Assembly: GCA_955652915.1 (NCBI GenBank)
Contig: CATPCJ010000176.1
Location: 1 to 54,950, forward strand
Reading direction: 5' to 3'
Origin: an uncultured Bryobacteraceae bacterium
GTDB taxonomy: Bacteria > Acidobacteriota > Terriglobia > Bryobacterales > Bryobacteraceae
DNA: 54,950 nt
Made by a program: the position numbers and the translations under genes. The number at the start of each line of letters is the position of its first letter. Position 1 is the first letter of the stretch. Positions 50,792 to 54,950 of this stretch are shown here, piece by piece. Under the pieces are notes generated by a model. The model saw only the letters and a list, made by a program, of their open reading frames with translations, did no database searches and was not told where the DNA came from.

Positions 50792-51526
50792 ATGAACGAA
50801 AGCGTTGCGCCCGCCGCGAACACCGAATTACGCCCGAACCTTCTGGAGGTCCGAAAAGGAACAATCCGGGTTCTCATTGCCGACGACCATCCCATCGTGC
50901 GGGATGGCTTGGCGAAGTTGCTCACCCTGGAAGAAGACGTAGTGGTAGTGGGCGAAGCTTCCGACGGCTGCGAAGTCCTCGACAAGGTTCAGGAGTTGGA
51001 CCCCGACGTTCTGCTGCTGGATCTTCGAATGCCAAATCTGGACGGCTTGAGTGCCTTGCAAGCCCTGCAACAGACCAACAAGCGGACCCGGGTGATCATC
51101 CTGACCGCGTCCGAAGATAAGAACGAATTCGTGCAAGCGATGAAACTGGGTTGTTCGGGCATCGTCCTGAAACAGACCGCGCCGGAATTGATTGTGAAGA
51201 GCATCCGCAAGGTCCACGGCGGCGAAATATGGCTGGATTCTCACACGACGGCGGCCGTCATGCGGCAATTCGCCGCGCCTGGCGAGATCGGCGGCGGTTC
51301 CGGGAAGTCCCGCGAACGCTCTCCCCTTAGCCAACGCGAGCGGGAGATAGTACAACTGGTCGCTCAAGGCTACAAGAACAAAGAAATGGCCGAGAAGATG
51401 TTCATCAGCGAACAGACGGTCAAGAATCACCTTCATAATATTTTCGACAAGCTGGGAGTTTCGGACCGGCTGGAACTCGCGCTGTACGCCATTCATAAGG
51501 GTCTCCACCTTAGCGTGGAACGCTAG
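50792..51526 (+). CDS. NarL/FixJ-type response regulator
   Basis: 244 residues; AGGA precedes the ATG. The receiver domain spans about residues 24-145: VLIADDHPIVRDGLAKLL, the phosphoacceptor in LLLDLRMPNLDG (Asp77), and VIILTASEDKNE with GCSGIVLKQTA. The LuxR-type HTH follows at about residues 177-240: LSQREREIVQLVAQGYKNKEMAEKM and SEQTVKNHLHNIFDKLGVSDRLELALYA. No histidine kinase is adjacent. It is divergent from the flagellar operon, so control of motility is possible but unproven. Confidence 0.93.
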   Translation: MNESVAPAANTELRPNLLEVRKGTIRVLIADDHPIVRDGLAKLLTLEEDVVVVGEASDGCEVLDKVQELDPDVLLLDLRMPNLDGLSALQALQQTNKRTRVIILTASEDKNEFVQAMKLGCSGIVLKQTAPELIVKSIRKVHGGEIWLDSHTTAAVMRQFAAPGEIGGGSGKSRERSPLSQREREIVQLVAQGYKNKEMAEKMFISEQTVKNHLHNIFDKLGVSDRLELALYAIHKGLHLSVER

Positions 51527-51691
51527 TATTTTCAGGGGGTTGGCTTCGGGCCAGACTTTCCTGCTTAGGGTGTTCTACGTAATTCGCCCTTAGCGACGCC
51601 TCGGTGATTTTCCTTATGCGATTTGGGACTTCTGCTTCATTGCGATGAATTCGTACTGGCTTTAAAGTCCTTATACGGAGCGTACCTGACG

Positions 51692-52066
51692 ATGCGACTG
51701 AAATTTGCGGTTTCACTGATCTCATTCGGACTCGCCGGATCGTTGTGGGCACAAGCCCCGCAAATGACCCGCGTGTCGCCGGACAACGGAGCAATCGGCG
51801 CTGTTCTAAAGGTGCAAGGCGTTTACCTGGGGAAAGCCAAGGTAGACGAAGTTTATCTCACGGACCATACCATGGACATGAAGGTAAAGGTCCTGGCGCA
51901 GACGGATGACTCCATCGAGTTCCGGATACCGCCTTCAGTCAAACCCGGCCGCCTGCAGCTTCTGGTAAAGACCTCGGGTAAAACGGCCGTGCTGTTGGAG
52001 CAGCCAGTCTTTATTACGGTCGACGAACAAAAAGAGTCGGGCGAAGTAGCCGCCGCTTCGAAGTAG
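51692..52066 (+). CDS. Secreted IPT/TIG-domain protein
   Basis: 124 residues from the ATG at 51692; GGAG lies 11 bases upstream. A signal peptide (MRLKFAVSLISFGLAGSLWAQ) is followed by a single immunoglobulin-like IPT/TIG domain: PQMTRVSPDNGAIGAVLKVQGVYLG, then IEFRIPPSVKPGRLQLLV. The domain is a binding or scaffold module, and no ligand is indicated. It follows the response regulator by 165 bases and may be cotranscribed. Confidence 0.8.
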   Translation: MRLKFAVSLISFGLAGSLWAQAPQMTRVSPDNGAIGAVLKVQGVYLGKAKVDEVYLTDHTMDMKVKVLAQTDDSIEFRIPPSVKPGRLQLLVKTSGKTAVLLEQPVFITVDEQKESGEVAAASK

Positions 52067-52197
52067 CATTTTGCCAGGCCAGCCTCGGTGGATACGCTTC
52101 GTAGCCGGCCGCCATGCCGAGGAGGCGGGGTAATCTTGCGCGTGATAGGACTCAACGCCCTGAAGGGCTCCATGGTGCCAATGCCGGACCGAGGACG

Positions 52198-54939
52198 CTA
52201 TCTCTCCACGAGCGCCTGGATCGCGTCCAGCTCTTTGCCGGCTTCCGACAGTTTGCCTTGCGACACCAGTTCCTTGTAGCGCTGCATGTGGCGGCGGATC
52301 TCGGCTACACGTGAATCCACTGTGTTCGTTTGCGGCGCGCTTGTGGTTGTTCCAGGACTGGCCGATGCCTGAGGCGTGGGTGGCGCGGGAGGCAAGTTGT
52401 CGCCCGCCAATTGCGCCAGCGCTTGCTGGTAGGTGTCGGCGTACACCAGATTGTTTCCCATTGCCAGCGCGACTTTTTTCAATTGCGGCATCTTGGCTTG
52501 CGACGCCTGAATGTAAATGGGTTCCACGTATAGGAAAGTATGTTCCACCGGCAGCACCAGCATCTGTCCGCGCAGCACCTGCGAGCCCTGCTGATTCCAC
52601 AAGGTCAGGTCCTTCGAGATGTTTTGATCCTGGTTGATCCGCGCTTCCACTTGCATCGGTCCAAGAATAATCTCCTGCTTGGAAAGCAGGAAAACCACCT
52701 TCTCGCCCAGATGCTCGCCATCGCAGCGCGCCATCATCAGTCCGATCAAATTGTCGCGATTGCGCGGAGTGAACGGAATCATCAGCAGGAACTCCGGCTT
52801 GGTTTCGCCCGGTAATGTCGCGACTACATATGTGGGCGCGATGGGTCCGGGTTTGGCGCCTTGTTCGTTGGTGAATTTCGCCGTGTCCCAGGCATCCGAC
52901 TTGTTGTAGAACGTATCGGGGTCGCGCATGTGGAACAAGCGATAGATGTCCGCCTGCGCTTCGAAAATCACTTCGGGATAACGCACATGCTGGCGAAGAT
53001 CGGCGGGCATCGCCGTCGAGGGCTCGAAAAGATCCGGAAGTAAATTGCGATAAGCCTGCAGCAATTGATCGTCCGCGTCGAAGACGTACAAGTGAACGGT
53101 GCCGTCATAAGCATCCACCGTCGCCTTTACCGAATTCCGAATGTAGTTCATCGACCCGACGCCTTCGAGCTCGATGCCGCGCGAATACGGGTGCAGATTC
53201 GACGTCATGTAACCGTCGACGATCCAGACCAGCCGTCCGTCGTTGGTCAGGACCAGGTAGGGATCGGGATCCCAATTCAGAAAATTTGCAAGCGTGTTCA
53301 AGCGCTGCCGGACATTGCGTTGGATCATCATCCGGCTCTCGGGTGTAAGGTAGCCGGTGAGCAGGATGTTCCAATCCCCTCGGGAAACCGCCGCCGCCAG
53401 CCGCAACGGCAGCGACGAGATCGGAAAGCCCCCCTTGCCGTCGTAGCGATTTTCGGCGTTGTGATCTCCGGCCGGATAATTGAACTCCGGCTGAGCCGAG
53501 CGCACGAACACGGGCTCGTGCACATTCTCGCCGTAATACAGCTCGGGACGCGTGAACTTCAATCCCGGCACGCCGATCTCGGGCGGAGCGTTTTGAACGA
53601 ACAATACCGGCAAGCCGTTTGGAGAAACCTGGTTCGCTTCCGCCATGACGATCCCGTAGCCGTGGGTGTAGATAAAGTGCGGATTGATCCAGGTGGAGCG
53701 CGCGTCGCCAAGCTGGCTCAGATCCAGCTCGCGCGGAGAAAGCATCACCTGGCGCAATTCTCCATTGATGGTGTAGCGATCCACGTCGGTATTGGAATAG
53801 ATGTAAGGCCGGTACGGTTGAAGCTGCGTCACGGCGTCGTGAAACGCATGCCAATCCCACAGACGCACGTTATCGAGCAAGGGCTTGTGCCTGGCGAAAT
53901 CGATCTGCTGCGCCGGCTTGGCTGGAAAATCCAATTCACGTGTGCGCTGGTCGATGCCGTACGCCGATCGGGTGGCGGCGATATGGCGCTCGATGAAAGG
54001 CCGCTCCATCGAGATTTCATTCGGGCGCACGTACGTCGCCGTAACAATTCCGGGAACAATGTTTCGTACGATGAACGCCAGCACCACCAGCAGCGCGATC
54101 CGCCATTTGCCGAACAACAGCGCGATCGCGGATAGCACGGCACACACGATCAAAACCCATTGCAGCGGAAGAGCGATGTTCTGGTCGACGTAATCGATGC
54201 CGACCATGAAGCTGCCGTGTTGGTCCAGCAGCATGCCGTACCGGCCCAGGAAAAATTTCACCGCCAGGAAAATCAGAAACACGGCGCCCATTCCACGCAG
54301 GAACTTCGATTCGAAGCCTCCGGCCAAGCCCAGGTCTTTCAAATTGAGTTCGTGGACATTGCTCCAATCGGCCACGCTGGCGCGAATCTGCCAGGCGCGT
54401 CCCGCCAGCCAGTAAATCAAAGATCCGATGACGACGACGGCCAGCAGCAAACCCAGCAGGTCGGAATAGAACGGAATCTTAAAAAGGTAAAACGCGAGCG
54501 GATTACCGAAGGCGGGATCGTGCCAGGCGGTGGACGATTCGCCAAGATTCTTTCCGCCGAAATAGCGAACCACCGTCCAGGTGTCCATGGTGGCCAGGGA
54601 GACCAGCAGCGCGAGCACAAAAATCACCAGCGTGGAAAGCCTTGCATAGATCGGATGCTGTCCCAACCCAGTGCCGGCGTGCTTCAGAGCGCGGGCGTGC
54701 GCAATCCAGAAGACCAGAAAACCGAGCACGGTCGCTGCCGCCGTTGGCACCACTCCATAGGCCAGCATGCTGAACCAGGTGTGCAACTGGCCCATCTCTT
54801 TCCACCACTGATAGTCGATGGTCCAGGATGCAATCAGACGTCCGCCGATGAACAGCACGGCCAGGACGATAGCGATGGAAATACAGCCGCCGCGCTTCTT
54901 GCGGCTACCGATCTGGCGGTCAGAGATGGATTGGGGCAA
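52198..54939 (-). CDS. UPF0182 (COG1615) large membrane protein
   Basis: About 913 residues, with a TTG at 54939 as the first start visible; the real start may be just beyond the window end. About seven transmembrane helices fill the first 320 residues (for example ISIAIVLAVLFIGGRLIASW and LLVVLAFIVRNIVPGIVTATYVRPNEISMERPFIERHI). A large soluble domain follows with the conserved family sequences NVRLWDWHAFHDAVTQLQPYRPYI, THGYGIVMAEANQVSPNGLPVLFVQNAPP, ELYYGENVHEPVFVRS and YPEVIFEAQADIYRLFHMRDPDTFYNKSDAW. The function is unknown. The C-terminal 120 residues have proline-rich linkers and a helical end. Confidence 0.92.
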   Translation of the reverse strand: MPQSISDRQIGSRKKRGGCISIAIVLAVLFIGGRLIASWTIDYQWWKEMGQLHTWFSMLAYGVVPTAAATVLGFLVFWIAHARALKHAGTGLGQHPIYARLSTLVIFVLALLVSLATMDTWTVVRYFGGKNLGESSTAWHDPAFGNPLAFYLFKIPFYSDLLGLLLAVVVIGSLIYWLAGRAWQIRASVADWSNVHELNLKDLGLAGGFESKFLRGMGAVFLIFLAVKFFLGRYGMLLDQHGSFMVGIDYVDQNIALPLQWVLIVCAVLSAIALLFGKWRIALLVVLAFIVRNIVPGIVTATYVRPNEISMERPFIERHIAATRSAYGIDQRTRELDFPAKPAQQIDFARHKPLLDNVRLWDWHAFHDAVTQLQPYRPYIYSNTDVDRYTINGELRQVMLSPRELDLSQLGDARSTWINPHFIYTHGYGIVMAEANQVSPNGLPVLFVQNAPPEIGVPGLKFTRPELYYGENVHEPVFVRSAQPEFNYPAGDHNAENRYDGKGGFPISSLPLRLAAAVSRGDWNILLTGYLTPESRMMIQRNVRQRLNTLANFLNWDPDPYLVLTNDGRLVWIVDGYMTSNLHPYSRGIELEGVGSMNYIRNSVKATVDAYDGTVHLYVFDADDQLLQAYRNLLPDLFEPSTAMPADLRQHVRYPEVIFEAQADIYRLFHMRDPDTFYNKSDAWDTAKFTNEQGAKPGPIAPTYVVATLPGETKPEFLLMIPFTPRNRDNLIGLMMARCDGEHLGEKVVFLLSKQEIILGPMQVEARINQDQNISKDLTLWNQQGSQVLRGQMLVLPVEHTFLYVEPIYIQASQAKMPQLKKVALAMGNNLVYADTYQQALAQLAGDNLPPAPPTPQASASPGTTTSAPQTNTVDSRVAEIRRHMQRYKELVSQGKLSEAGKELDAIQALVER

Positions 54940-54950
54940 GTCTTTAGTAC

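Overview
The window most likely comes from an acidobacterium of the Solibacter/Bryobacter group (class Terriglobia, order Bryobacterales). Four gene types support this. Two secreted proteins end in the domain catalogued as the Solibacter C-terminal domain (TIGR03437). There is an orphan duplicated MacB/FtsX-type permease of the acidobacterial kind, an Oar-like TonB-dependent receptor with an N-terminal carboxypeptidase-regulatory domain, and a Tat-exported DUF1552 protein. The assignment is by family content only; no ribosomal RNA gene lies in the window.

Layout. 0-15 kb holds mostly secreted or envelope genes: the end of a di-haem oxidoreductase, an exported RidA-like protein, a PGRP-type amidase, the TonB-dependent receptor, the permease, a DUF2182 membrane protein, a DUF899 thioredoxin-like protein coupled to a PEP-CTERM protein, a lactonase/DUF1552 pair and a GH25 lysozyme. 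15.9-19.8 kb is a three-gene operon: a membrane-anchored zinc-finger (anti-sigma-like) protein, a 253-residue protein of unknown function, and a TPR-CHAT caspase-like protease that overlaps it. 19.8-20.9 kb is an autoregulated tetR/membrane-protein pair. 21-29.3 kb carries two large paralogous propeller plus PHP-like proteins around a small helical protein and a GH5-like protein.

29.3-38.1 kb looks like an accessory island. It contains a DUF4062-PfkB fusion protein lying between the intact 3' end of the second PHP-like gene and a decayed second copy of that 3' end. It also has a cupin, a YciE/YciF-type ferritin-like protein, a shredded uracil-DNA glycosylase, an AAA-ATPase/DUF4276 pair resembling two-gene ATPase-TOPRIM defence modules, a methyltransferase, and a VapBC-like remnant with a truncated toxin.

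38.2-44.2 kb returns to core functions: yceD(DUF177)-rpmF-plsX, followed without a gap by dsbD and an M28 peptidase. 44.2-50.5 kb is a flagellar basal-body operon on the minus strand (flgB-flgC-fliE-fliF-fliG-fliH-fliI-fliJ). 50.8-54.9 kb holds a NarL-type response regulator, an IPT/TIG-domain secreted protein and a large UPF0182 membrane protein.

A recurring feature is a set of short dispersed palindromic elements of at least three sequence types. They lie between genes and in two places appear to be read through as protein: the N-terminus of DsbD and the C-terminus of FliJ. The best candidates for undescribed biology are the DUF4062-PfkB fusion, the zinc-finger/unknown/CHAT operon, the tandemly repeated start-stop leader ahead of fliE, and the palindrome family that enters coding sequence.
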